Positions 37,181-45,146 of a stretch of 64,000 nt of DNA are shown here, in pieces. How positions within the stretch are numbered: the first letter of the stretch is position 1; each line of letters opens with the position of its first letter. The translations under genes were made by a program, and so were the position numbers. The stretch covers positions 58,744-122,743 of IMG/VR virus record IMGVR_UViG_3300033153_008400. One strand, given 5' to 3'. This stretch comes from a virus. The notes beneath the pieces are model-generated. The model was not told the DNA's origin, did not search any database, and saw only the letters and a program-made list of their open reading frames with translations.

Positions 37181-37907
37181 ATTTGTAACTTGTTTTATTT
37201 TTAATATTTCTTCTATTAGTTAATTGATCACGTAATGTACTAGGATTCATACCTAAGTATTCAGCTAATTCTTTTGCAGAATCAAAAATTCTTCCTGTTT
37301 CTGTATTAATTACTTCTTTACCTGAAGATTTTGACATTTTAACTTTAGCTTCTTCAGAAAATTTACCACCTTTATTCCAAGGAGTATATCCTTTTTGAAA
37401 AGGACTAGACTTTTTAATACTTTCAATGTGTTTTTTAGATTTTGGCTTACCTTTGGATGCTAATGACATTTTACGTCTAGTTTCAGCAGATTGAGGAGGT
37501 CTAATCTTAACTTTAGCAGCTATTTTAGCTCTTTGAGATTTAGTCCACTTTCTACCAATATTTTTAGCACCACATTTCTTTTTAGTAGTTTTAGAGAACC
37601 CTTTTCCTCCATCTCCTCCTGCTGTATGATTTACAAGGATACCTGTATTGATATCTTGTCTACCATAAAATGCTATTAATTCTATTTCTTTAGCAAGTGC
37701 TTGTTTGGCTGTTACATTATCTAAAACTATCTCTACTTCAACTCCAAATTTATCGGCATAATTAAACCAAAATTTACTTCTACTTCTTCTTCCTTTCCAA
37801 TGACTAGAATTTGCTCTTTGATAATTATCAAAAGATCGCAACCCTCCTACTCCTATGTAGAAAGGTTGCTTATTATCTTTTCTAATATGTTTATAAACAT
37901 ATGCCAC
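37173..37907 (-). CDS. GIY-YIG homing endonuclease with NUMOD repeats
   Basis: A 244-residue protein. The N-terminus has the GIY-YIG core (AYVYKHI...PFYIGVGG, residues 2-22), Arg-containing helix after it, and catalytic Glu in AKEIELIAFYG (about 72-82). The middle is very basic with repeated NUMOD3-like boxes (ETRRKMSLASKGKPKSKKHIE; EEAKVKMSKSSGKEV), which bind DNA. The last ~50 residues (DSAKELAEYLGMNPSTLRDQL) form a helix-turn-helix NUMOD1/IENR-type domain. The gene sits between the GT2 gene and a small gene with overlaps of 8 and 1 bases. It is a free-standing selfish endonuclease expected to copy itself into related phages. Confidence 0.9.
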   Translation of the reverse strand: MAYVYKHIRKDNKQPFYIGVGGLRSFDNYQRANSSHWKGRRSRSKFWFNYADKFGVEVEIVLDNVTAKQALAKEIELIAFYGRQDINTGILVNHTAGGDGGKGFSKTTKKKCGAKNIGRKWTKSQRAKIAAKVKIRPPQSAETRRKMSLASKGKPKSKKHIESIKKSSPFQKGYTPWNKGGKFSEEAKVKMSKSSGKEVINTETGRIFDSAKELAEYLGMNPSTLRDQLTNRRNIKNKTSYKYV

Positions 37908-38170
37908 TATTCTACTAACTCATAAGTTAATTCAAAAATATCAGGTTTACACGGATAGTGTTCTCCACTTATACCTTTTATAATCCAATCTTTAGGATCA
38001 GCTTTCATATCACCTTCTAAAGTGTGTATTACAATTCCTCCATCTCTGGATTGTTCCCAGTCTCTATTCATTTCATTTAGAAATTCAACTAATTCATCAG
38101 ATGCTTCTTCTTCACTTCCTGGAAGTTGAAAAGCTTCTATTATTACGGGTTTCTTTCTATACTTTCCCAT
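37907..38170 (-). CDS. Small phage protein of the KYRKKPVIIEAFQL type
   Basis: Starting at ATG 38170 gives an 87-residue protein beginning MGKYRKKPVIIEAFQL, the usual start of a widespread phage family of unknown function; a longer start at 38194 would overlap the previous gene. Other visible parts are GIVIHTLEGDMKADPKDWIIKG and a C-terminal GEHYPCKPDIFELTYEL, which are also typical of the family. The compact acid beta fold suggests a small binding protein. The stop overlaps the start of the homing endonuclease gene by one base. Function not established. Confidence 0.65.
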   Translation of the reverse strand: MGKYRKKPVIIEAFQLPGSEEEASDELVEFLNEMNRDWEQSRDGGIVIHTLEGDMKADPKDWIIKGISGEHYPCKPDIFELTYELVE

Positions 38171-38171
38171 A

Positions 38172-38480
38172 TTACCAGATATGTACAATTTCAAATGGGT
38201 TTATCATCATCACGGACAGATCTTTAGTAAGATTCACCAGATCACCTCGTATGATACCTTCTTTTCCTACCATGACCTCATCACCTATCTTAATATCATC
38301 TGTAAGAACACCTGTTCCTATATCATAGACAACACCTCTTTCTAATTTTTTTGCGGCTTCGGCAACTAGTTCTTTTTTAGCACTGTCTGCCATCTGAATA
38401 GAATACGTTGGTAATTCCATTTTAATATAAATTCTATTTCCTAATAATGTTTTATAAGGTTTTTCTTGTTCTTTACTCAT
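38172..38480 (-). CDS. GroES-like co-chaperonin
   Basis: A 102-residue protein with the layout of a chaperonin-10: an N-terminal strand LGNRIYIKME (GroES: LHDRVIVKR), a polar mobile-loop-like segment rich in Ala/Lys/Ser around residues 25-45, then GVVYDIGTGV (GroES: GEVLAVGNG), DIKIGDEVMVGKEG (GroES: DVKVGDIVIFNDG) and a terminal MMINPFEIVHIW (GroES: LIMSESDILAIV). T4 and other phages encode such caps (gp31) to change GroEL for folding capsid proteins. The similarity is by pattern only; the mobile loop hydrophobic triad is not clear. Confidence 0.6.
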   Translation of the reverse strand: MSKEQEKPYKTLLGNRIYIKMELPTYSIQMADSAKKELVAEAAKKLERGVVYDIGTGVLTDDIKIGDEVMVGKEGIIRGDLVNLTKDLSVMMINPFEIVHIW

Positions 38481-38859
38481 TATTTAAATATTTAGTTATT
38501 AATTTTTCTCGTTCTTTATTAATGTACTCATATCGGTACATATCATTCTCAACGTTAGCATGTTCGTCTACTGTCAAAAGTATGATATTTTCTTCAATAT
38601 ATGCTAATTTAGGATACTTGGACTTAGGTAGAATATGATGAAAATATACACTTAATGGTTCTTTACCTAAAGGTATTCCAGAAACTTCAGACCTATGGGC
38701 ACGATTTAACCAGATTTCATGGAAAAATACATGCATTGTCATAGCATTATCAAATTGCTTTAAAGCTTTAGGACCTGTTACTCTCATTTGTTTACGTGGT
38801 TTATGCTGAAAACAATAATTGCTCTCAGCATTTTTACCACAAACTTTACATTTCTTCAT
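38473..38859 (-). CDS. Zinc-finger / HNH-like nuclease-type protein
   Basis: A 128-residue protein that begins with a zinc-knuckle-like CKVCGKNAESNYCFQH (residues 4-19; C-x2-C...C-x2-H) and later has YFHHILPKSKYP and ENIILLTVDEHANVEND, which match the two halves of an HNH/NinG-type nuclease (H-H-I-x-P...N-x-x-x-L...H). The combination resembles phage recombination nucleases of the NinG class or small homing-like nucleases. It overlaps both neighbours by a few bases (8 and 14), unlike a recently inserted element. A role in DNA processing beside RecA is plausible. Confidence 0.55.
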   Translation of the reverse strand: MKKCKVCGKNAESNYCFQHKPRKQMRVTGPKALKQFDNAMTMHVFFHEIWLNRAHRSEVSGIPLGKEPLSVYFHHILPKSKYPKLAYIEENIILLTVDEHANVENDMYRYEYINKEREKLITKYLNNE

Positions 38860-39094
38860 TTCTATTTATTCCTATTGTTTCTAATGCATGTTCTTTAAGC
38901 ACATTATGTAAGTGATTACATTGTGTACAAGTTTCATTACCACAATGACTAAACCCTTCTCGTATTCCATCTGTTTTACATCCTCTCCAGAATTTTACTT
39001 GTCTGTCAGATACTTTTGAAGATGTTAGGTCATCAAGAACTTCTTCTATAATGAACTTTAATTCTTTTCTCGATTTAGAATATTCGCCTTTCAT
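38846..39094 (-). CDS. Small Cys/His-rich protein, putative zinc binding
   Basis: An 82-residue protein with an N-terminal basic helix and a central Cys/His cluster: FWRGCKTDGIREGFSHCGNE followed by TCTQCNHLHNVLKEH. The Cys and His spacing could bind one or two zinc ions. It is preceded by RecA (4-base overlap) and followed by the HNH-like gene. I do not recognise the family; a nucleic-acid-binding or adaptor role is inference. Confidence 0.5.
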   Translation of the reverse strand: MKGEYSKSRKELKFIIEEVLDDLTSSKVSDRQVKFWRGCKTDGIREGFSHCGNETCTQCNHLHNVLKEHALETIGINRNEEM

Positions 39095-40107
39095 GATATT
39101 GTCTCCTCAGGGGAATTGATTTCCTTAAGTATCATATCTACATGATACTTATAGAAATCTTTATCGTTAATAATCTTTTCTTTAAATTCAGTAATATTAT
39201 GCTTTACACCATTTACTGTAATTACCTCTAAGCGAGTTCTAGCTAGTCCATATTGTTTTAAAAGCTCAATGATCTCTCCTATTTTATCAATACCTACTCC
39301 ATAAATAATCTCGAAACTGGCTAATTTAAATGGAGGTGCCATTTTATTTTTAGTTACTTTGATCTTGGTAATATTACCATAGACCTGTTCACCTTCTTTA
39401 GCAAGTTTTTTACTTACTTCAATTCTACAATCAGTATAATATTTTAGAGCATGTCCACCTTGAGTAACAGTAGGATTTCCAAACATAAGACCTATTTTTT
39501 CTCTATATTGAGAAATTGAGATAACACATACATTGTGCTTTGCTAAGGCTGTTTTAAGTTTAGGGTATGCACTACTATTCAATTTGGCTTTGTGTCCAAT
39601 GGCGCTATCTCCTATGTCCCCATCGACTGTCTTTTTGGGCATAAGAGATGAGTCAGTGTCTATAATAATTAAATCTATCTCATCTGATTTGATCATTTCA
39701 AGTGCTATATTAAATCCTTCTTCTCCAGACGATGGTTGAGAAAGTAACATAGTTTCTGTATTTACTCCTAATTGTCCGAAGTATTTTTTATCTACGGCGT
39801 GCTCACCATCAATATATAATACTTTATCTCCCTGCCTTTGACATTCAGCAGTAATATGTCCACAAATAGTAGATTTTCCTGTTCCTTCCCATCCCATGAG
39901 TTCATAGAGTTTACCTTTAGCAACTCCTCCAATTCCTAGTGCTATATAATCAAAAGCAATGGATCCAGTACTATATACCTCTAAATCAGAACGGGGTTTT
40001 GATTCTAAGGTTAGTATAGTACCTTTTCCATATTTGCCTTCGAGCTTCGCCATTGCCTTTTGAAGTTCTGTTAACTTAGTAGCAGACTTAGTTTCCTTAC
40101 TCTTCAT
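39091..40107 (-). CDS. recA: RecA-family recombinase
   Basis: A 338-residue protein close in length to bacterial RecA (~350). Walker A is GWEGTGKST (residues 72-80; RecA GPESSGKTT); after it come IDGEHAVDKKYF (RecA IDAEHALD) and a Walker B LIIIDTDSSLMPKK. The stretch QYREKIGLMFGNPTVTQGG corresponds to the L2 loop/NPE...GG region and is followed by LKYYTDCRIEV. All core motifs for ATP-driven strand exchange are present. It is in the leftward replication arm, overlapping neighbours by 4 and 11 bases. With the PD-(D/E)XK nuclease and the Sak4-like ATPase it forms the recombination set. Confidence 0.9.
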   Translation of the reverse strand: MKSKETKSATKLTELQKAMAKLEGKYGKGTILTLESKPRSDLEVYSTGSIAFDYIALGIGGVAKGKLYELMGWEGTGKSTICGHITAECQRQGDKVLYIDGEHAVDKKYFGQLGVNTETMLLSQPSSGEEGFNIALEMIKSDEIDLIIIDTDSSLMPKKTVDGDIGDSAIGHKAKLNSSAYPKLKTALAKHNVCVISISQYREKIGLMFGNPTVTQGGHALKYYTDCRIEVSKKLAKEGEQVYGNITKIKVTKNKMAPPFKLASFEIIYGVGIDKIGEIIELLKQYGLARTRLEVITVNGVKHNITEFKEKIINDKDFYKYHVDMILKEINSPEETIS

Positions 40108-40459
40108 CGGTAGCGAGCTTTTGTTCTAATAGTGGGAATGCAGAAATTACACCTTCTGTTTCAGCTAATATCCTTGTAGGATGATAATCACCTAAAGTTT
40201 GATTAACCAAAGTAGAAAATTCTTCATCATCATTCATTACTGGGAGAATATATATTTGAGCTTCATCAAAAAAATCAAAGAGACTTCTAGGATTTATCTC
40301 AAGAATAGGTGCCAACTTTTCTACAGAAATTTCAGATTGAATAAAATGTTCTTGCCATTCTTTATTTTTACTGTCTATAACAGCTTTTCTCATTCTTTCT
40401 GTGAACCAAACCTGTAAAGCTTTGGTTACTAACTTATTTTCATTTAATAATTCTATCAT
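40097..40459 (-). CDS. Unknown small protein next to recA
   Basis: A 120-residue acidic protein, mostly helical with an Ile/Leu-rich middle (FFDEAQIYILPVM) and an acidic tail ending KLATDEE. It overlaps recA by 11 and the following upstream gene by 4 bases, so it is translationally coupled to both. No known motif is visible. A cofactor role in recombination is possible from position only. Confidence 0.45.
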   Translation of the reverse strand: MIELLNENKLVTKALQVWFTERMRKAVIDSKNKEWQEHFIQSEISVEKLAPILEINPRSLFDFFDEAQIYILPVMNDDEEFSTLVNQTLGDYHPTRILAETEGVISAFPLLEQKLATDEE

Positions 40460-40989
40460 AATCTTAAAGTTTCAGTATTAATATTATACACTGGCCAAAC
40501 TTCTTGACCATTTGGTATTTCACTACCTGTCTGTCTTTTCCAATATTCTTTAAGAACACTGGATCGATAAAATATCAGATTTTGAAATGATTTTTCCTTA
40601 GAAGGAATTCCTCCTACGTTAATAGTGATCTCTTCTTTAAATAATTTCTGAAATGCATTAGAAGTTTCTGAGTATTTTCCTCTTCTGACTAAATCAAAAT
40701 CTGTTTTATATGCAGGGTTTAAAGTATACACAAGCACTACATGTCCTTCTTCATAATCATAATCATCACAGATAACTCCTTTTTCATACTCTTTTTCTAC
40801 AAATGCTGTAAAATTATTCCAATTGGTTGGTTTAAATAAGATGTATACTGCGTCTTGATATTGTTCAAAACGCAGACCATCTATGGAATAACTATTAATA
40901 TAATTATGTTCTTTTAAAACTGTTAAAGGAATCCCTAATGTGGGAGTCATAAATATACTAGTTGTTGTCTTTTTTTCGCTAAGCATCAT
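40456..40989 (-). CDS. Unknown protein in recombination cluster
   Basis: A 177-residue protein with mixed alpha/beta composition and many aromatic residues. A likely strand-rich region occupies residues 40-110 (QYQDAVYILFKPTNWNNFTA, then EEGHVVLVYTLNPAYK). No catalytic motif was recognised. It overlaps the PD-(D/E)XK nuclease gene by 11 and the following gene by 4 bases, within the recombination operon. Confidence 0.45.
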   Translation of the reverse strand: MMLSEKKTTTSIFMTPTLGIPLTVLKEHNYINSYSIDGLRFEQYQDAVYILFKPTNWNNFTAFVEKEYEKGVICDDYDYEEGHVVLVYTLNPAYKTDFDLVRRGKYSETSNAFQKLFKEEITINVGGIPSKEKSFQNLIFYRSSVLKEYWKRQTGSEIPNGQEVWPVYNINTETLRL

Positions 40990-42037
40990 ACCTTATGTTT
41001 AATACTCCTCCTGCTTCAGCAGCAGTCTTGGAGATATTCCAGCAATCATTATCAATTGCCCATTCTAAATCTTCTAAAATTTCTTTAACTCCTTTATAAA
41101 CTCTGTTTTTATATGTGAAACCTTCAAGAGCATCAGTCATATCTCTAAAATCTAAAGTATAAATAAGAGGACTAAAGTAATTGATACTGTCACAAACTAT
41201 AAATTTAGGGTATTCTACGCTATAATCCTTAAGTAAAGGATCATTATCTCTCATATGTTCACAAGCTTTAAAATAAAAGTAAGCCTGAATATATGTACGT
41301 CTGTATAAATAATACTCTCTGTAGAAATTTTCTACGCTCCATGTACATTTTAAATCATATACTTGAATAGACATTTTATTATGATCAATGATTATTCTAT
41401 CCATCATACTTTTAGCTTTATGTCCCAATACTTCATATTCATATATTATGTGTTGGTCGAAGACTGAGTATCGTGCATTGGTAACCTGGTTGACAATTCC
41501 TGAGGTGATAGCATTCTCTTTTAATTCAGTTACTATCTTTTCAGCATTATTTACATCATTAGGGTCCACTACCTGAAGATTATTACTTCTTACAGTACAG
41601 ATTTCTTCAAAATATACCATAGCATCAGATTCAGCAAATTTCTTAATTACTGCCTCTACTTTGAGTTTAAAACCACTTTCTTCATATGCTTCAGTTGCTA
41701 TCTCTTCAAAGGTAGCATCCACTACACCATTTTTATCAGTTTTAGCTACAGTTACTCTGTACATTGCTTCCACAAAATTCAACATCAATCCTGTTGGTAC
41801 ATTCACACAGGATGACATATAAAATTTATCATCAAATAGTTCAGGTTCCCATAATAGCAATTCTACTAATTGACCCATCATAATGGCTTGAGTATCTTTA
41901 TCTTTTACTTCTTCTTCCAATACATATTTTCTATAATATTTTTTTCTATCTATAGAAAAGTCTTTGACACTGGAACTACTATCCATTTTAACTTTTCGAT
42001 AGTCTTGTTCTGTTGTTGTTATTTTTTCTGTTGTCAT
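40979..42037 (-). CDS. PD-(D/E)XK exonuclease, RecE/Cas4-like
   Basis: A 352-residue protein with the organisation of RecE-type exodeoxyribonuclease VIII: an N-terminal SSSVKDFSIDRKKYYRKYVL helix, the conserved AIMMGQLVELLLWEP (about residues 54-68; the G-x-x-x-[HE] region), a YEYEVLGHKAKSMMDRIIIDH strand carrying the metal-binding Asp, and the active-site VYDLKCTW (D-x-K form of the PD-(D/E)XK core). The C-terminus is consistent with the rest of the domain. Such nucleases resect DNA ends to give single strands to a recombinase, here RecA. It starts 1 base after the end of its upstream neighbour. Confidence 0.75.
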   Translation of the reverse strand: MTTEKITTTEQDYRKVKMDSSSSVKDFSIDRKKYYRKYVLEEEVKDKDTQAIMMGQLVELLLWEPELFDDKFYMSSCVNVPTGLMLNFVEAMYRVTVAKTDKNGVVDATFEEIATEAYEESGFKLKVEAVIKKFAESDAMVYFEEICTVRSNNLQVVDPNDVNNAEKIVTELKENAITSGIVNQVTNARYSVFDQHIIYEYEVLGHKAKSMMDRIIIDHNKMSIQVYDLKCTWSVENFYREYYLYRRTYIQAYFYFKACEHMRDNDPLLKDYSVEYPKFIVCDSINYFSPLIYTLDFRDMTDALEGFTYKNRVYKGVKEILEDLEWAIDNDCWNISKTAAEAGGVLNIRYDA

Positions 42038-42038
42038 A

Positions 42039-42281
42039 TTATTCTTGATTTAAATCTGGGTTCCATTTATATGAGTATAGATAATAATCTTCCATACCTA
42101 TTTTTGAAGTAAATAAAGCTGATTTTGCTTTAATCTTCACTTTGACTTGTACAGGGGTCAATGTCATTTTTCTTCCAGAATGCATAATAATAAGATTTTC
42201 TTTACTATCCATACATGCTTTACGGTCATATGATTTTACATCTACGCACCCTCTGTACAATTTTTTAACTGTTATAATCAT
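42039..42281 (-). CDS. Small unknown basic protein
   Basis: An 80-residue protein, basic in its first two thirds (VKKLYRGCVDVKSYDRKAC, later KIKAKSALFTSK) and with a YYLYSYKW aromatic patch. It may be a small beta-barrel nucleic-acid binder, but no family is recognised. It lies 1 base before the exonuclease gene and 9 bases after the UDG-like gene, within the replication/recombination operon. Confidence 0.45.
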   Translation of the reverse strand: MIITVKKLYRGCVDVKSYDRKACMDSKENLIIMHSGRKMTLTPVQVKVKIKAKSALFTSKIGMEDYYLYSYKWNPDLNQE

Positions 42282-42290
42282 ATTTTAAAT

Positions 42291-42992
42291 TTAGAAGGGT
42301 ACATCTGTATTTAACCACATGATTGTATCCTTATTTTGTTCTTCTAACATTTCATCTACTCTTCTGAATGTATGCCCTGTATCCCATTTTCCATCAGGAG
42401 TTCCTGGGAGATCTTCGAGACATAATGTTCTCCATTTATTACTAATACCTGCTCTATAACCTTGAGCTAGGTCACCTATAAATATAATAGGTACATCTAA
42501 GCCATCTAATATTTTCATTACATGCTTAGTGAAAGGTTCCCATAAATTAGCATGAGTACCAAGTTCTTCTACTGTTAAAGCAGCATTTAACATCATTACT
42601 CCTTGATCCGTGAGATATTTTATACTTTCTTCTTGTATGTAATCTAACTTCAGACCATTGAATACTTCATCTTCAATACCTTTATAGAAATTTTTTAATT
42701 CATATGAAGCCTGACCTATACTGGTACAGTCTAAAAATAATCCGTTAGCCACGGTAACTTTGTCTAAATACCCATCGTAGGGATTGCCTCCCAAAATCAC
42801 CACATTGATCTTCTCCAAAGGGATCTCAAATGCCTTAAAGGTATTATATGATACAGGCATAATTCTTTCTCCTTCTTTCGCTCTACTTTTTAAAAGAGCA
42901 AATATCTCATCACATGTTTCACTTTCTATAAAAGGTCGCATATGACTATGCCAACTCTTGTGAAATTTTCTTTCAAATGAAAACCATTTCAT
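42291..42992 (-). CDS. UDG-superfamily protein with altered catalytic site
   Basis: A 233-residue family-1-type uracil-DNA glycosylase homologue. The order of family segments is kept: VVILGGNPYDG (residues 64-74; E. coli Ung GQDPYHG), MMLNAALTVEELGTHANLWE (E. coli LLNTVLTV...HASLGWE), VPIIFIGDLAQGYR (FLLWGSHAQKKG) and a late D-x-x-W. Both catalytic positions differ: the Asp that activates water is Asn70, and the HPSPLSA loop with the catalytic His is replaced by LPGTPDG (195-201). So it probably binds DNA or uracil poorly or not at all as an enzyme and may instead serve in replication (compare vaccinia D4, a processivity factor that still has activity). This is a sequence reading; activity is not tested. 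Confidence 0.8.
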   Translation of the reverse strand: MKWFSFERKFHKSWHSHMRPFIESETCDEIFALLKSRAKEGERIMPVSYNTFKAFEIPLEKINVVILGGNPYDGYLDKVTVANGLFLDCTSIGQASYELKNFYKGIEDEVFNGLKLDYIQEESIKYLTDQGVMMLNAALTVEELGTHANLWEPFTKHVMKILDGLDVPIIFIGDLAQGYRAGISNKWRTLCLEDLPGTPDGKWDTGHTFRRVDEMLEEQNKDTIMWLNTDVPF

Positions 42993-43162
42993 ACTTTCTC
43001 TTTTTTATCTCCAACATTACAATGTGCTTTACAATCAGGACACCAATTATCTTGTTCATCATCTGTTTGAGAACAAGCTAAACCATGTACAATTTTTGTA
43101 TTTATTTCTACCCATGTTACAGTTTGGACTTTATTACATCCACATTTATCACATACTATCAT
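42989..43162 (-). CDS. Small zinc-ribbon-like protein (57 aa)
   Basis: This frame fills the gap between primase and the UDG-like gene. ATG at 43162 overlaps the primase stop (ATGA), and TGA at 42991-42989 overlaps the ATG of the UDG-like gene, so it is clearly part of the coupled operon. The sequence starts MIVCDKCGCNKV (C-x2-C-x-C) and has a second WCPDCKAHC knuckle (C-x2-C-x3-C), with a Lys-rich tail. The layout is a small zinc ribbon. A nucleic-acid or protein-binding adaptor role beside primase is likely but not proven. Confidence 0.75.
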   Translation of the reverse strand: MIVCDKCGCNKVQTVTWVEINTKIVHGLACSQTDDEQDNWCPDCKAHCNVGDKKEKV

Positions 43163-44190
43163 ACTATTATTCCTTTATTAATTAAATATTTTTCTACTAA
43201 ATCTAAATCATATACTCGGGCCAAGTCAGCCCAATCTTTGATATGTTGTGCTAAATACTGTTTAGGTACATTGCAATAATCAAAACCATATAATTCGGTT
43301 ATCTGCAGACTATTTTTTACACCAGCCACATCACTATCAAAAGACAATGTCTGCCTGGCTGAATTCTCCTTTAAAAACTGAACGTTCTCTGGAGTAAAGC
43401 ATGCAGTTCCTTCATATTGTACTGCACAAGTATAAGGGTATATCTTTTTGATAACCATGTAATCTTTTTTGCTCTTATTTATAAAAGCATTCTCGCAACC
43501 TATGATATCTTTCTTACCATCCATTACATCTATAGGTACGTTGTTAGGTATCCATTTTTGTCTACGAGGGACAAAAGGTCTGTAAATTTTCCAATGACCA
43601 CTATAGAAATACCCAAAGCGCAATTCAGTAGGTTTTAGTGAAAAAAGCTTTTTATTAAGATACAGTTTATCTATAGAATAAATATGCTCTCTCTTTAAAT
43701 CACTTAAATCTTGATAAAACATGCTCCAGTACTCCAGCTCTTCTCTGGTGAAAGCTCGAGTAGCAGCTTGGATAAGAGAGTATCTTTTACCTTTTTCCTC
43801 AGGTTGTTTATACTCTTTCGTAATAATTTTACGTTTTTCCGTAAGCTCTCCTTTATCTATACCTAATCTAAAATCTTTATCTATCATCTTGAGAAGCTCA
43901 TCCATTGATTGAATGTTATAAAGCTTCTTTACGAATGTGAAACAGTCTCCTTTTAACTCATCATCGGCGAAATCAATAAATCCTAATCGACCTGCTCTGT
44001 TTCCTATCAAAAATGATGCATGTACATCTTTTCTGAAAGGAGAATGAGTAATTGTATTAACGCTCCAATTATTATTGGGCATGTAGTACTTAAAGATATC
44101 ATATTCTGTAATTCTGGATAAGATAGTTTCTACACAGAGGTCTAGTCTCTTTTTACCCTTAATCATCTTTAAGAATTTAAAACTCTCCAT
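43159..44190 (-). CDS. DNA primase with Toprim domain
   Basis: A 343-residue protein. The N-terminal ~100 residues resemble the CHC2-type DnaG primase zinc-binding domain in layout (ITHSPFRKDVHASFLIG, then a FIDFADDELKGDCFTFV segment), but the zinc-binding cysteines are missing. The C-terminal part is a Toprim domain: DIIGCENAFINK supplies the Glu, and TLSFDSDVAGVKNS (D285-S-D287) supplies the D-x-D metal site for primer synthesis. The length is shorter than bacterial DnaG because the DnaB-binding domain is absent. It lies in the core replication operon, between the SSB-like gene and the small zinc-ribbon gene. Confidence 0.8.
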   Translation of the reverse strand: MESFKFLKMIKGKKRLDLCVETILSRITEYDIFKYYMPNNNWSVNTITHSPFRKDVHASFLIGNRAGRLGFIDFADDELKGDCFTFVKKLYNIQSMDELLKMIDKDFRLGIDKGELTEKRKIITKEYKQPEEKGKRYSLIQAATRAFTREELEYWSMFYQDLSDLKREHIYSIDKLYLNKKLFSLKPTELRFGYFYSGHWKIYRPFVPRRQKWIPNNVPIDVMDGKKDIIGCENAFINKSKKDYMVIKKIYPYTCAVQYEGTACFTPENVQFLKENSARQTLSFDSDVAGVKNSLQITELYGFDYCNVPKQYLAQHIKDWADLARVYDLDLVEKYLINKGIIV

Positions 44191-44208
44191 CGGTTACCCA
44201 ATGGAGAG
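44183..44208 (-). promoter_or_regulatory. Hairpin covering the primase start codon
   Basis: On the minus strand CTCTCCAT (44208-44201) and ATGGAGAG (44190-44183) are perfectly complementary over 8 bp with a 10-base loop. The ATG of the primase gene is the start of the 3' arm, so the hairpin would hide the start codon. It is followed by TTTT, so it could also act as an attenuating terminator after the upstream SSB-like gene, whose stop lies 9 bases away. Either reading predicts that primase yield is set by this element. Confidence 0.55.
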
Positions 44209-44216
44209 AATTAATG

Positions 44217-45098
44217 TTAGTAACTAGAATCAGTGTCATGTGTTCCTTCACCTCCTACAGCTTCATCGGAAGATACCAAATGATCAGCAGGATTGTAATC
44301 TGCTAAGGGATGAAAAGAATAAATGTCTTTACAGCCATACTCTCCTATGACATTTTTAACGAAACGTTCATGAGGTTTAAGGTCCTTATTAGGTTTAGCT
44401 TCAATTCTACCTTTGATTTCAGGATCAGAGAAATCGATTAAATTAAAATGACGCATGCTATAAGCAGGAAGGAATCCTTTATTGTAGATACCTTGATACT
44501 CTTTAGTATCTTCGTCTTCTCCTTTAATGATTACAGTAGCCATTGCTATAAAATCTACAGCATATTCTCCTCCAATCAAATCTCTTAAGTCTTGAACTTT
44601 ACCTTTCATAAGGTCTTTCCAGCTTAATTGTAGCTCAGTATCATCTTCGCGATAATCCAAACCACCTAACCAAGATCTTAATAATCCATAAAAATCTTCT
44701 TCTCCTGAGTAAGCATTTCTATACTCACGCTTAGCAAACCAAGATGGAAGATTTTCTTCGTTTTCTCCCCAAGAACAAATACCAATATTATTGATATATT
44801 GTTGTTTGGTTTCATCTTTGTTCATTCTGTTTTTGTCTTCTAAGAAGAAAGAAACTTTAAATGGTTTAACCTCTTCGTCTGTGGCCTGTAACCAAAAATC
44901 AACTCTAAGATAATTGTTTCCATCATTACTCTCACCTAAATAGATAGCAGCTTTGCTTTCTTCTTTAAGTTCGATACCAAGTACATCTTTGTACTCTTCT
45001 GTTGAAGGGTTGATGGCAATCACTCCAACTTCAACCATACCAATTCTTTTTACATACTCTTCAGTTTGTTCTCTTTTTTTTCCTTTAATTGTACTCAT
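44217..45098 (-). CDS. Putative ssDNA-binding protein
   Basis: A 293-residue protein with a mixed beta N-terminal half and a C-terminal tail rich in Asp, Glu and Gly ending TDSSY. A large OB-like core plus an acidic tail is the plan of phage ssDNA-binding proteins (T7 gp2.5, T4 gp32), and the gene sits between Sak4-like ATPase and primase genes, where crAss-like phages have their SSB. No diagnostic motif is short enough to call, so this rests on length, tail and place. A 48-base AT-rich gap precedes its upstream neighbour's end. Confidence 0.45.
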   Translation of the reverse strand: MSTIKGKKREQTEEYVKRIGMVEVGVIAINPSTEEYKDVLGIELKEESKAAIYLGESNDGNNYLRVDFWLQATDEEVKPFKVSFFLEDKNRMNKDETKQQYINNIGICSWGENEENLPSWFAKREYRNAYSGEEDFYGLLRSWLGGLDYREDDTELQLSWKDLMKGKVQDLRDLIGGEYAVDFIAMATVIIKGEDEDTKEYQGIYNKGFLPAYSMRHFNLIDFSDPEIKGRIEAKPNKDLKPHERFVKNVIGEYGCKDIYSFHPLADYNPADHLVSSDEAVGGEGTHDTDSSY

Positions 45099-45146
45099 AA
45101 TTTAACTTTAGTTTAATTTATATTATATTTATTAATCACTGAATTC

